DNA of 13,950 nt from positions 1 through 13,950 of the forward strand of contig PIXT01000020.1 of assembly GCA_003096235.1 (NCBI GenBank), written 5' to 3'. The notes under the pieces were generated by a model, which was not told where the DNA came from, did not search any database, and saw only the letters and a list, made by a program, of their open reading frames with translations. This DNA is from Candidatus Bathyarchaeum sp. Lineage in GTDB: Archaea; Thermoproteota; Bathyarchaeia; Bathyarchaeales; Bathyarchaeaceae. Below, piece by piece: positions 1 to 8,023 of the stretch; positions within the stretch are counted from its first letter, which is position 1; each line of letters starts with the position of its first letter. A program made the position numbers and the translations under genes.

Positions 1-1851
1 AATTAGTTGTGTTATTTCGTTTGGTTGAGGTATGGTATCGTTGTTCAAGTCAACCCACTGAAAAATGTAGTATGAATTAGTGTACGAGTCTATGTTAGAG
101 TATATTGCTTTGAGGTAAATGCCCGCGCTCCATGTTCCTTTCCAATCAAATCCATAGCCTATAAACACGCTATTATTATTCTGATCAATTAAATTCATGA
201 CTACAAAGTAGTCTTCATTCTCAAAGTCTATATCCGATACAAGTTTGTCAACTCTGACTGAGCCTGTAGACCTTTCTACAAATTTGAAATGAACACCATC
301 ACTTTGCTGTTCATCAACAAAATAGATTGGTGCCAATCGTTGCTCTTCAAGATAGCTAACACACCAATTTGGGATGGGACCGCCAAAAATCAGAACCTTA
401 CGGTTCTGGAACAGTAGACGCCCTCTATCTGATTCATTTTGAGAAACACAGAGAGGATTGCTATCAAAATATTGATTTTGCAAGTTTTGACACATCCCAT
501 AAACAATGTTGGCTGAAACTGCATCGTAGGCTGCGACTGCTCTGGTCATGCGGTGAGGATCAGAGTAGATTAAATGTGCCTGATTTTCAGATGCTTCAAT
601 CACTGACTTCAATTGTGATACTGGGTTGAAAAAAGGATAATATCTCAAGTCTCCGGTATATTCTACAGAGCCTCCTTTTGGCGAATCTCGATCAACTCCG
701 CCGCCTAAGTCATCTATTACAAATTCTAAGCTGTTGTTAATGCCATTGTTTTCATCTGGGGCTTTTTCAAAGTCTACATTGCCCCTGTTGTTTAACCAGT
801 ATTCTTTTTGATTTTTGAATACGACGTAACTTTTAACATTGTTTCCCACACGGGCAATACGATAGTTTGTGTCTAGACTCCATTCTACTTGTTTACCGTC
901 ATATGGCGAAGTAAATGTAACTTCATATGTGGGAGTTTTGTCATAGTTTAGCTTGAACCAAGAGGTTGTTTCATTGTACAATTGACAAATTGAGCCATGT
1001 TGCATGATTATTTGATTGTAATAATTTGTAGTGGTCTCTATGAGGTCTGGATCATTCTGCATCAGCTCCCATTCGAACATGGTGCATGTATAACCAAAAG
1101 GCTTAGAACAAGAGAGACTTTCATTGATTAATCCAAGACAGTAATCTATCGTTTGAGACGAATCTGAATTGAAACATCGGTAAGCATCTAAAATGTGAGT
1201 ATTCAAATGATGGCTGTCTGTCAAACTGCTTATCCAGTCCCATGTAAGATGAGGGAAAACAACTAATCCCTGGTTATCCATTGCGGGTCTTAAGCTGTGT
1301 TCAGAATTATGGTAGTATGGTAGTTGCCATCCTCCTTTCATGGTCATGTAATCTATCACGTATTGATCAAAACAGTATCCCACATAATATTCAAAATTAT
1401 ACTGAGAATACAGATAATTCATTGTATGCGTGTCTGGCTGAAACATAAACAAACCATTCAGAGTTACGTTATGCGTGCTGAATTTGCTGATCATAGAATC
1501 CATCATATTCTCTCTTTGGCTCGGTGTCCAATACTGCATGTATCCATCTGCAGCAAGCAGTAATCCTCTTTCTTTGAGAAAATTGATGAATGTGGCATCC
1601 TCAAGATTCTCGTAAGGCGTCCACAGAATAAAATTCCATTTTGTGAAAGGGTCAAACTGGCTAATCCAATTCATGCACTCTTTTCTTTCGTTGTCGTTTA
1701 AATCGTGAATAATCATGCCTAGATTAAGAATCTTGGTTGTGTTGTCTTGCTCGGATTGTGTTGGGATATAAAAGAAAGAGCTGATGATTAAGCATGAAAA
1801 AATGTTGGCTAACAGTAATGTCGCTGTTATTTTCCAAACTTTTTGTGCCAT
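1..1851 (-). CDS. Large exported surface protein, partial at its C-terminus
   Basis: An uninterrupted 617-codon reading frame runs from an ATG at 1851 to the left edge with no stop, so the C-terminus is missing. Residues about 7-30 are a hydrophobic signal or anchor helix after a basic start (MAQKVWK). The rest is extracellular in character, rich in aromatic residues and Asn, with at least eight N-x-S/T sequons. The first part (about 42-230) has alternating strand/helix segments that could be a beta/alpha barrel like those of polysaccharide deacetylases or glycoside hydrolases; no catalytic motif is certain. From about residue 480, a GGP turn and a later GYGFDWKGTW segment recall archaeal S-layer domains, a weak resemblance. 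Just before the edge, DLNNDTIPQPNE resembles a calcium-binding loop of EF-hand or dockerin type. It starts 39 nt after the GT4 gene stops, probably in the same operon, with AGGGG and AAGG as possible ribosome sites. Function is not known. Confidence 0.8.
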   Translation of the reverse strand, partial: MAQKVWKITATLLLANIFSCLIISSFFYIPTQSEQDNTTKILNLGMIIHDLNDNERKECMNWISQFDPFTKWNFILWTPYENLEDATFINFLKERGLLLAADGYMQYWTPSQRENMMDSMISKFSTHNVTLNGLFMFQPDTHTMNYLYSQYNFEYYVGYCFDQYVIDYMTMKGGWQLPYYHNSEHSLRPAMDNQGLVVFPHLTWDWISSLTDSHHLNTHILDAYRCFNSDSSQTIDYCLGLINESLSCSKPFGYTCTMFEWELMQNDPDLIETTTNYYNQIIMQHGSICQLYNETTSWFKLNYDKTPTYEVTFTSPYDGKQVEWSLDTNYRIARVGNNVKSYVVFKNQKEYWLNNRGNVDFEKAPDENNGINNSLEFVIDDLGGGVDRDSPKGGSVEYTGDLRYYPFFNPVSQLKSVIEASENQAHLIYSDPHRMTRAVAAYDAVSANIVYGMCQNLQNQYFDSNPLCVSQNESDRGRLLFQNRKVLIFGGPIPNWCVSYLEEQRLAPIYFVDEQQSDGVHFKFVERSTGSVRVDKLVSDIDFENEDYFVVMNLIDQNNNSVFIGYGFDWKGTWSAGIYLKAIYSNIDSYTNSYYIFQWVDLNNDTIPQPNEITQLI

Positions 1852-1890
1852 TTTGAAAACCTTGTCCCCTAGTTTTTGTAATCGCCTCTG

Positions 1891-3045
1891 TTATGTGAGA
1901 CTTTCATACAGAGCATGATATTTTTCTCCTATTTTTTCCCAAGAGTATTTTTCTATGACAGTTTTTCTTGCATTTGCTCCCATTTGCTTAATCTTTGTTT
2001 GATCATCTAGTAATTCATTGATTTTTGTTGCAAGGATTTCTGGTTGAGCCGGAGGCACAAGCAGCCCCGTTTTTTCGTTTTTTATTATTTCAGCTGGTCC
2101 TCCACTGTTGGATGCTATTACAGGTTTTGCACATGACATCGCCTCTATCACTGCTTTTCCGAAAGGTTCCCCGAGCGTTGGAAAACAGAAGATGTCACAG
2201 CGCTGATAAAAACTGGGCATCATGTTATGTGGCACCACTCCCTCAAAAATCACCTTATCTTGTATCTTCAGTGCTTCCGACAACTTTATGAGATGCAGTT
2301 TCTCGGGTCCGTCTCCAGCTATTCTAAGTGTAACGTCTTCGTGCTCTTTTGATACTATATTCATGGCTTCTAGCAGGTATTTTGCTCCCTTCAACTTGTA
2401 AAGATAACCTGCAAATGATATCTCAATGCCTTCTTTTTGTTGTCCCTCTTCTGATGGCTTAAACTGTTTTGTATCTACCCCCAAGGGTATTGTCCATATT
2501 CGTGTTTCATCAAAAACCTTTGAGTAAAACTTCTTCACCTGATCCGTGATCGTTACCAGCAAGTCACATTTACTAATTGTTTTTTTGTGAAGCCGAGACG
2601 TTACTTTTGACAACACTTTCTCATCTACTGGTCTTGGATAAACATGGGCAGATATTGGACCAAAAACAAACGGACACTTTCCTTTTTTAAGAATTGCAAG
2701 AAGATTAAATGTTTGATTGTGAATCGCGGGTAGCATGTGATGTATGACATCAATTTTTTGTTTCTGCAAAATTTCCTGAGACTTTTTGTAGCTACGGATC
2801 ATAATTTCTGTGTGGTTAAGATATTTTGTGGCAACATTGCTTGTTGGTGATGTTTCAAACGAGCCTGTTTGGTGAGCTGTAACGTTACTTAACGGTTTTT
2901 TTATGTGAACCCGTGCTGAGATCGCCTCAAATTGGTAACCAAATTTCTCTAACTTTTGGAAAATGTTGTAACACGAGATTCCTTCGCTAGAAAGAAGATG
3001 GTCAGTAAGATTGTGAGATGCTGATGGAACTAGTACCTTTGTCAT
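1891..3045 (-). CDS. GT4-family glycosyltransferase
   Basis: This is a retaining, GT-B fold glycosyltransferase of family 4, expected to move a sugar from a nucleotide-sugar donor in the cytoplasm. Counting from the longer possible start at 3072 (393 residues), the C-terminal Rossmann half begins near residue 194 (IPLGVDTKQFKP) and carries SFAGYLYKLKGAKYLLEA. The diagnostic E-x7-E motif is E302-PFGKAVI-E310, followed by the SGGPAEII donor-site loop. The N-terminal acceptor half (about 10-170) is divergent, as usual. I prefer the ATG at 3045, giving 384 residues, because GAGG at 3054-3057 lies 8 nt upstream and the protein then opens with a beta strand (MTKVLVPS); no such site precedes 3072. 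It lies between the GT2 enzyme and the large exported protein on the same strand, which fits surface glycan assembly. Acceptor and donor cannot be read from sequence. It could in principle be BshA-like, since BshA is also GT4, but nothing specific supports that. Confidence 0.92.
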   Translation of the reverse strand: MTKVLVPSASHNLTDHLLSSEGISCYNIFQKLEKFGYQFEAISARVHIKKPLSNVTAHQTGSFETSPTSNVATKYLNHTEIMIRSYKKSQEILQKQKIDVIHHMLPAIHNQTFNLLAILKKGKCPFVFGPISAHVYPRPVDEKVLSKVTSRLHKKTISKCDLLVTITDQVKKFYSKVFDETRIWTIPLGVDTKQFKPSEEGQQKEGIEISFAGYLYKLKGAKYLLEAMNIVSKEHEDVTLRIAGDGPEKLHLIKLSEALKIQDKVIFEGVVPHNMMPSFYQRCDIFCFPTLGEPFGKAVIEAMSCAKPVIASNSGGPAEIIKNEKTGLLVPPAQPEILATKINELLDDQTKIKQMGANARKTVIEKYSWEKIGEKYHALYESLT

Positions 3046-3145
3046 GTGTTCAGCCTCAAACATGTGAGCCATTTTGAAGCAGATGCTTCATGAAATACGA
3101 AACGTTCAGATATGATTTGTACGGGTTGATGAGTAATCTATACGC

Positions 3146-3886
3146 CTAATTTTGTCTTTCAACGAGTTGCTCCCATAAAACCTTAATTATGTATTTTGAA
3201 AAAGCCGTTATCTCTGTTAGTGTCAACTTTGATTTTCCTTTTTTTCTATTCTCAAAAACAATGGGAATCTCTCCTATCTTTGACTCCTGAAGTTTTGCTT
3301 GGCGCAGTGTTTCAATTTGTATCTCATACGTCTCGCTGTGCAGTTGTGGAAGCGCTTTTATGATGTAACCTTTCGAGTAACATCTAAATCCGCTTGTGAA
3401 ATCATTTAGTGGAAGCTTAATCAGCATACCTGTTAACTTGTTTGCCACTTTGCTTATCAGTATTCGAGTGAATTTCCATCCCTTGACTTTTCCTTCATTA
3501 CAGTATCTGCTTCCGATGACAAGATCGCAGCCATTTTCGGCCAGCTTTAGCAACCGTGGAATATCTTGTGGGTTGTGTGAATAGTCGGCATCCATTGTGA
3601 TTATGTATTGGGGTGGTTTTGGCAGTGCCAAAAGATATCGAAATCCATCTGTAATTGCTGTTCCTAACCCCATTTTGTGTGGTCTTTTAAGTAACAGAAT
3701 GTTTTTGCGTTTTTCTTTTAATTGCATTACCGTGTCTTGTGTTCCGTCAGGGCTTGAGTCATCTATAACTAGTAGAGTGGAATTGAGTTTGAGGTTTTCG
3801 ATTGCATTTATTATGTCTGTGATGTTTTCGGCTTCGCAGTATGTTGGAAGCATTATTGCTACGCTGTGTCCCTCTATCGTTTTCAC
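3146..3886 (-). CDS. GT2 polyprenyl-phosphate sugar synthase (DPM1-like)
   Basis: This is a 246-residue single-domain GT-A enzyme of family 2, resembling dolichol-phosphate mannose synthase. Such enzymes transfer mannose or glucose from a nucleotide sugar to a polyprenyl phosphate, making the lipid-linked donor for protein glycosylation. Visible motifs are MLPTYCEAENI (12-22), VIDDSSPDGT (40-49), the KMGLGTAI loop (71-78), the metal-binding D99-A-D101 followed by YSHNP, IGSRY (124-128), DFTSGFRC (162-169) and the late basic motif RKKGKSKL (214-221). There is no C-terminal membrane domain, so it is the short soluble or peripheral form. The start is GTG at 3886 with GGGGGCG just upstream, and it overlaps the stop of a possible 38-codon frame by GTGA. 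It precedes a GT4 gene on the same strand. Family assignment is firm; the sugar is inferred. Confidence 0.93.
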   Translation of the reverse strand: MKTIEGHSVAIMLPTYCEAENITDIINAIENLKLNSTLLVIDDSSPDGTQDTVMQLKEKRKNILLLKRPHKMGLGTAITDGFRYLLALPKPPQYIITMDADYSHNPQDIPRLLKLAENGCDLVIGSRYCNEGKVKGWKFTRILISKVANKLTGMLIKLPLNDFTSGFRCYSKGYIIKALPQLHSETYEIQIETLRQAKLQESKIGEIPIVFENRKKGKSKLTLTEITAFSKYIIKVLWEQLVERQN

Positions 3887-3999
3887 TTTTTCGCCCCCAT
3901 GATTGTCAAGTCATTTATGGCGAGGCGTGGCGTAGTTAGCTTAATCGTAATCTGGTCAGGAAGAACCAGAGTTGGTTGTTTTTGTTCAATGTTCTGCAT
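3883..3999 (-). CDS. Possible 38-residue peptide overlapping the GT2 start
   Basis: A short frame starts at ATG 3999 just after an in-frame TAG and ends at TGA 3883-3885, sharing GTGA with the GTG start of the GT2 gene. The peptide begins MQNIEQKQPTLVLP and ends NDLTIMGAKK. It alternates hydrophobic and polar residues in a beta-like pattern and has no membrane helix. The stop/start overlap is the arrangement used for translational coupling, and the frame fills most of the gap between two genes on the same strand. Against it, there is no clear Shine-Dalgarno site and I recognise no family. It may be a real small gene, a leader peptide, or chance. Confidence 0.35.
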   Translation of the reverse strand: MQNIEQKQPTLVLPDQITIKLTTPRLAINDLTIMGAKK

Positions 4000-4049
4000 G
4001 TTTGTCTAAACTCTTTTTCTATAAATCTTGAACAGCGTTTCCATGTGAT

Positions 4050-4307
4050 TCACCATTTTTGGTGTGCCCGATCTGCTTCAGCGAGGATGTGTTGTATAAT
4101 TTCTTCTAGTTCTTTTCTTTCTGACTCGGGCATTTTGTTCCATTCTTTGAATTTCTCTTTTAGTTCAGGATGTTCTTGTGTTAATCTTTCAACTTCGTTG
4201 CATATCCACTCGGCTTGCTCTGGGGTTGTGGGAATCAAGTTGTTGGCTAGGGCCTTGAATTCCTCTATATTGATGCTTTTAGTGTTCTTTTCGTGTTTTA
4301 ATTTCAA
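4050..4307 (-). CDS. Small charged helical protein, unknown function
   Basis: An 85-residue protein, almost entirely predicted helix and very rich in Glu and Lys (for example EHPELKEKFKEWNKMPESERKELEEII), ending in W. No signal peptide, membrane segment or cysteine pair is present apart from one Cys near residue 36. The start is TTG at 4307, supported by GGAGGGTGG a few bases upstream; no ATG or GTG fits the frame. It is the first gene of the leftward cluster, ahead of the glycosyltransferases, and faces the ribbon-helix-helix gene across a 104-bp divergent region that contains a palindrome. I do not recognise the family. A helical adaptor is possible, but nothing shows this directly. Confidence 0.7.
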   Translation of the reverse strand: MKLKHEKNTKSINIEEFKALANNLIPTTPEQAEWICNEVERLTQEHPELKEKFKEWNKMPESERKELEEIIQHILAEADRAHQKW

Positions 4308-4352
4308 GCCCTTCCACCCTCCTATGCGTTATTTGTTTTCATTAATAACCTT

Positions 4353-4370
4353 TACCGTATATAGACGGTA
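4353..4370. promoter_or_regulatory. Palindromic operator candidate in divergent promoter
   Basis: TACCGT-ATATAG-ACGGTA is a perfect inverted repeat with 6-bp arms and a 6-bp spacer, lying 45 nt before the leftward 85-residue gene and 41 nt before the rightward ribbon-helix-helix gene. The spacer supplies a TATA-like element on both strands (GTATATAG and CTATATAC), so a bound regulator would mask both promoters. Another half-site, ACGGTA, is at 4422-4427 inside the start of the regulator gene. The symmetry suits a dimeric ribbon-helix-helix protein; binding is inferred. Confidence 0.6.
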
Positions 4371-4411
4371 TTTGGACAACAAAATGATTAAAGGTTGGTT
4401 TATTCTTTCTC

Positions 4412-4612
4412 ATGAATAGTGACGGTATATTGCCAGTAAAAGGGTACGACTCCGTGAACCTGCCTTCAGGGTTATATGTTAAAGTAAAAACGTTAGTTAA
4501 GGCTAGGTCAGACTTGGGCTACAGAAGCGTAACTGAGTTTGTTGCAGAAGCCGTCAGGAAACGAACCGAAGAGATCGAAAAAGTAAACAGTCTCAAGTCC
4601 CAACTCGAATGA
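4412..4612 (+). CDS. Ribbon-helix-helix (CopG/MetJ-type) DNA-binding protein
   Basis: A 66-residue protein with the ribbon-helix-helix layout: a short strand DSVNLPSGLYVKV (about 13-25), helix A KTLVKARSDLG (26-36), a turn GYRS, and helix B VTEFVAEAVRKRTEEIEKV (about 40-58). Such proteins dimerise by pairing the strands, which insert into the DNA major groove. The ATG at 4412 is the only sensible start. It has only a weak ribosome site (AAAGG, about 19 nt upstream), so the message may be nearly leaderless. The gene sits between two clusters of the hexamer TACCGT/ACGGTA, one over its own promoter and one at the promoter of the next gene, so autoregulation and control of its neighbours are likely. 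It might also be an antitoxin, but no toxin-like partner is adjacent. Confidence 0.85.
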   Translation: MNSDGILPVKGYDSVNLPSGLYVKVKTLVKARSDLGYRSVTEFVAEAVRKRTEEIEKVNSLKSQLE

Positions 4613-4620
4613 GTTATTTC

Positions 4621-4700
4621 ATGTTCCATTGCCAACGCGTTGTTGGATTGAACATGTAAGACCGTTTTTTTGTATTTTTACTCTTATTTTTTTGTTTTAT
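4621..4700 (+). terminator. Hairpin plus T-rich tract after the regulator gene
   Basis: Positions 4621-4655 form an imperfect hairpin: ATGTTC pairs with GAACAT and CCAAC with GTTGG around a GCGTT loop. A run of seven T begins at 4665, and further T-rich stretches follow to about 4705. Archaeal termination depends mainly on such U-tracts. It lies directly after the stop at 4612 and separates the regulator from the large secreted-protein gene. Confidence 0.55.
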
Positions 4701-4768
4701 TTTTTCAAAACTGATTTGTTTTTGCTTTGTTTGTGCTGATATTCTGTGTTTTTGTAAATCCACATATT

Positions 4769-4808
4769 GCGGTATATATACCGTCATAATACCGTAAACC
4801 TTTTAAAC
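4769..4808 (+). promoter_or_regulatory. Promoter with clustered operator half-sites for the secreted protein
   Basis: CGGTATATATACCG at 4770-4783 is a perfect 14-bp palindrome, and TACCGT occurs again at 4790-4795, 11 bp (about one helical turn) after the TACCGT at 4779-4784. The repeat abuts a BRE-like AAACC and a TATA box TTTTAAAC at 4801-4808. Transcription would then begin near 4830, leaving about 27 nt before the TTG at 4857. The half-sites match those over the ribbon-helix-helix promoter at 4353-4370. The location suits a repressor blocking TBP/TFB, or an upstream activator. Confidence 0.65.
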
Positions 4809-4856
4809 AAAAATCACGCCTATCAAAACGATGAACCGAAAAGGAAATGAGAAAAA

Positions 4857-7800
4857 TTGAATCACAAAAAACTAATGGCAATATTGACGACAACAATTAT
4901 ATCAATTCTTATTGTAACAATGTTTACCACTCAGATTTCAATGGCAGCAACCACTTACACTACAGATTACACCACAACTGAAGGCGTAATGTACGATGAC
5001 AGCTATGTTCTCTTCCCGTTTGACTTAAATAACTTAACCATAGGTTTCTCCAAGTATGGTGAGATGATCGACTATAACACCAAAACGGGGCTAGCATATG
5101 GTGGATATGACGCTTTTGGTCCTGACGCTGGAGTTGTAGAATGGCAATGGGTCGAGGGCTGGATTCTCAACGTTACATATGTCGAAGGCGGTTACTACAA
5201 GAACGTGTGGGCGATGGCTACATACAGCGATTATGCCTCAGGGGGAGTAGGCGGAGATTGGACTGAAGACGTTACCGTAGGGTCGCTTTCTCTTGCTGTC
5301 AGAGGTGGCAGAAAGACAAGTGGCGGTGCAGTAACTGATCCCATCCAAATCCTCTATGATGGGCCAAGAGAATTCATCGCGTTGCTGAAAACTACAGTTT
5401 ATTCTGATAGTACACACGGAACTCCTCTGGTGTCACTGACTTTCACTATAGTTTTCAACAAAGTTGAGAAGCAAGTAATTATCTACAAAGACGTTAAACG
5501 CATCGACATTGGAAAGAACATTTGGGACATGCAAATAGAGTTCGGTGACCGCGGTGAATGGGACCTTGGTTCAAGTGTTGCAAATGCAGCTCCCAAATCT
5601 TATGCACACATCTTCGAGAATGAAACAACCATCTATACTGGTGAATATCAGCCTTGGTACGCTAACGCTCCTACTGACTATGAGGGAACGTATGATGTTT
5701 GCCAGATAATCTCTGATGATCAGGATTTTGTTGGCTGGGCTGCTTTCTGGCCAAAGCCTATCATTAGTTGGGTTGGTGCAACTCAAGTGTCCGCCAACAG
5801 AGACTTTATTCTTACGTCAACTAGCACAAAAACAGAAACACATGTACTTACATCAACAACACAAAATTTCACGCTTATTGAAGAACCAACTTCGTATCCA
5901 CAAAATTCTTCGACAACACATGTAGTATCTTGGAAAGAAGATCCGATGGTTTTCGTTAATGATCATGTCAAAATCATTAACGGAACTAACCCTGCAGAAT
6001 CTGTCACATACTTCAGCGACACGAATCAATTGATGTTCCCTGCTGGTTATATTCCAACTACTGGCAATACTGTTAAAATTGTCTACAAATACGTAACAAA
6101 GCAACTTGACATGGTCAGTGAACCTAATTCACCCTTTGTGATTGGTGAGTGGGCATTTAGGATGACTGAAGCTGGTCAAATGTTCCGCGGAGTTACAATC
6201 TACGGAATAACTGACCTGAACGACGGAATGGACACATCACCACTTCTAGACAGTGAAGTTCAGTATTATCTGAAGGAAACATTCAACCCCTACGACCTTC
6301 GAGATGCAGTTCACAAGGACACACGGCGACATGTATTCATAGACGAGAGTTTATCGGCGTCACAATCGATATTCGTACTAGCAAATGCACCTATGAGCAT
6401 CTCTCTTCCAGACTGGGATCAGTATTGCACTTTCGCTGAAAGAGTTCTTGTAGACGGAGTTCTTCAGGTTCCAACTAGAGCAGGAGGATATGACTACACC
6501 TTGTCAGTGAGTTCTACTACTGGTGTAGGGACAATTACGTTCACAAGTCCGCTTGCTACGGGAACACATGTGAAAATACTGTATTCAACTCAACCATCAT
6601 GGTATGCTTCTGACAGCATCACCTTTACTGCTACCGAACTTACCGAAACTCCTATTGATCCACCACCAACAGTGACTGCAGACATCACTGATTCTGCGTA
6701 TGCACCAGTGGACCCATTAGGTTTGAACATGAGCTTCGCTTTTGACTTTGACGTACAAGTTGAGTTGACCGGAACTGCTAATTTCACTGAAGTAGTCACT
6801 TTAGATTGGGAAGAATGGATCGAAGACTTTAAGGTACTTTCTGACCCCAACATTGGAGACGACGATGTCGATCATCATACCCTTAACCATGAAAACATAA
6901 CTCTTGTAGGCACAGACATTACCGTAACCGTAATTCCAACTGGCTACTTCGGATGGAATATTACTGCCAATGACGAAGCAACAGTCATCGATGGGTTAGC
7001 AACATATCTAGACCTCGTAGTTGATGTTAGAACCTATGAAAATGCCACAACAGAATGGTTCAACGTGACAATGACTCCAACCGTTTCATACACTTACAGT
7101 GCACATCAGGAGGGCGCATACGAGTGGATGGTGGTCGGTAAAGATGCAAAAACAATAGACTCTGCGGGTTCGGCATACGTTACTCAGGCTTTTGATTCCT
7201 TGAAACAGATACATGTAACACTAACGGGCATGGACATCAAAGACGCACTTTACGGAATATACGCTCCGTATGTAATGAACGGAACAACAGGCACAAAATC
7301 AGATTACAGAGATTCCTTAGGAAGATCACACCTAGCCGACGACTGGTGCACAACCGTACCCATAGCCAGTAGTAACATGCTCTTCACAGGAGGAGCACGT
7401 GCTAACTTAGGAACAGAATACTTCAACGACTTCACCATGGCGTTCTATACGATGGGCGAATACGTAACCAACGACACTGGGCACGCAAACAAACTCATGT
7501 CATTATCCTGCTGGGACAAGAACACCTACTTAAGCAACTCAACACACGGATACGCGGCAGTATCTGTCTACAAAGACATCAACGGAACAATCGGCTTCCT
7601 GATTTGGGGTATAGACGGACAAGACACATACTACGCAACCAAATGGTTCTGGGGCTATTCAGACGGAATACCTACCGAAATAGGAACAACAGCGTATTCA
7701 GGCATCCAATATCTCCAAGCTATGAATGAAGGAATCACCGACATAGTACTAAGAATACACTATGACCCTGCTGATCCAATACACCCAACGGTTAGTGTGA

Positions 7801-7865
7801 TCGAAAAATTGGGCACAATCAGCGAAAAACCACAACACGACTGCCCCGCACCTGACCTAACATAG
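4857..7865 (+). CDS. Large secreted, sequon-rich surface protein
   Basis: A 1002-residue protein with a typical Sec signal peptide: basic MNHKK, a hydrophobic core to about residue 28, and a likely cut after SMA near residue 30. The mature part is Thr-, Tyr-, Asp- and Gly-rich, mostly beta in character, with at least 16 N-x-S/T sequons. Two similar stretches, about 364-412 and 529-577, share the plan V-x-V-x-(D/G) ... F/ITF ... G-x-x-VKI-x-Y and look like diverged copies of one beta module. Most Cys are scattered, and the C-terminus (HDCPAPDLT) has no anchor helix or sorting motif, so it may be held by other proteins or released. The start is TTG at 4857, preceded by a purine-rich AAGGAAATGAG; the next in-frame ATG (4875) would remove the basic residues and lacks a ribosome site. 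I do not recognise the family; an S-layer or surface-sheath role is inferred from size, export and sequons. Confidence 0.85.
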   Translation: MNHKKLMAILTTTIISILIVTMFTTQISMAATTYTTDYTTTEGVMYDDSYVLFPFDLNNLTIGFSKYGEMIDYNTKTGLAYGGYDAFGPDAGVVEWQWVEGWILNVTYVEGGYYKNVWAMATYSDYASGGVGGDWTEDVTVGSLSLAVRGGRKTSGGAVTDPIQILYDGPREFIALLKTTVYSDSTHGTPLVSLTFTIVFNKVEKQVIIYKDVKRIDIGKNIWDMQIEFGDRGEWDLGSSVANAAPKSYAHIFENETTIYTGEYQPWYANAPTDYEGTYDVCQIISDDQDFVGWAAFWPKPIISWVGATQVSANRDFILTSTSTKTETHVLTSTTQNFTLIEEPTSYPQNSSTTHVVSWKEDPMVFVNDHVKIINGTNPAESVTYFSDTNQLMFPAGYIPTTGNTVKIVYKYVTKQLDMVSEPNSPFVIGEWAFRMTEAGQMFRGVTIYGITDLNDGMDTSPLLDSEVQYYLKETFNPYDLRDAVHKDTRRHVFIDESLSASQSIFVLANAPMSISLPDWDQYCTFAERVLVDGVLQVPTRAGGYDYTLSVSSTTGVGTITFTSPLATGTHVKILYSTQPSWYASDSITFTATELTETPIDPPPTVTADITDSAYAPVDPLGLNMSFAFDFDVQVELTGTANFTEVVTLDWEEWIEDFKVLSDPNIGDDDVDHHTLNHENITLVGTDITVTVIPTGYFGWNITANDEATVIDGLATYLDLVVDVRTYENATTEWFNVTMTPTVSYTYSAHQEGAYEWMVVGKDAKTIDSAGSAYVTQAFDSLKQIHVTLTGMDIKDALYGIYAPYVMNGTTGTKSDYRDSLGRSHLADDWCTTVPIASSNMLFTGGARANLGTEYFNDFTMAFYTMGEYVTNDTGHANKLMSLSCWDKNTYLSNSTHGYAAVSVYKDINGTIGFLIWGIDGQDTYYATKWFWGYSDGIPTEIGTTAYSGIQYLQAMNEGITDIVLRIHYDPADPIHPTVSVIEKLGTISEKPQHDCPAPDLT

Positions 7866-7909
7866 TCGACAGCAAAAAGTCGACAAAATCCCCTTTTTCT
7901 TTTTTGTAT
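7865..7909 (+). terminator. Hairpin and T-tract terminator after the secreted-protein gene
   Basis: GTCGAC occurs at 7865-7870, overlapping the TAG stop, and again at 7879-7884. Because GTCGAC is self-complementary, the copies can pair as a 6-bp stem with an 8-nt loop. The T-rich tract CCCTTTTTCTTTTTTG follows. This is a good end point for a highly expressed surface-protein message. Confidence 0.6.
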
Positions 7910-7983
7910 TACTCCACAAACCTATTGGTGTACGAGTAAGCTTTATTCCCAAATCATTAACTGTTACCTTTTTATGGACGAAT

Positions 7984-7998
7984 GAAAACCTTTAAAAA
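7984..7998 (+). promoter_or_regulatory. BRE/TATA promoter of the CBS-domain gene
   Basis: GAAAACC followed by TTTAAAAA at 7991-7998 matches an archaeal BRE plus TATA box. Transcription is expected near 8020, giving a leader of about 80 nt, unusually long for an archaeal message. Translation is supported by AGGTTGGTGG about 7 nt before the ATG at 8099. Confidence 0.6.
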
Positions 7999-8023
7999 TG
8001 TTGAATAAAAGGACTTTTGCGAA

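Noticed and set aside
1891..3045. GT4 enzyme as the missing BshA of the thiol pathway
   Set aside because: BshA is GT4, but this gene is about 9 kb away on the other strand within a glycan cluster, and no BshA-specific feature could be identified.
3950..3970. Hairpin TCTGGT/ACCAGA as a terminator
   Set aside because: It lies within the possible small frame, and no T-tract follows on the leftward strand.
4705..4896. Leftward 63-codon frame between the regulator and the secreted-protein gene
   Set aside because: It covers the operator cluster, TATA box and signal-peptide codons of the rightward gene, has no ribosome site, and its translation resembles no protein.
5273..6925. TACCGT copies at 5273-5278 and 6920-6925 as further operators
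   Set aside because: They are single half-sites inside codons for Val-Thr-Val type strings, without a palindromic partner or promoter.
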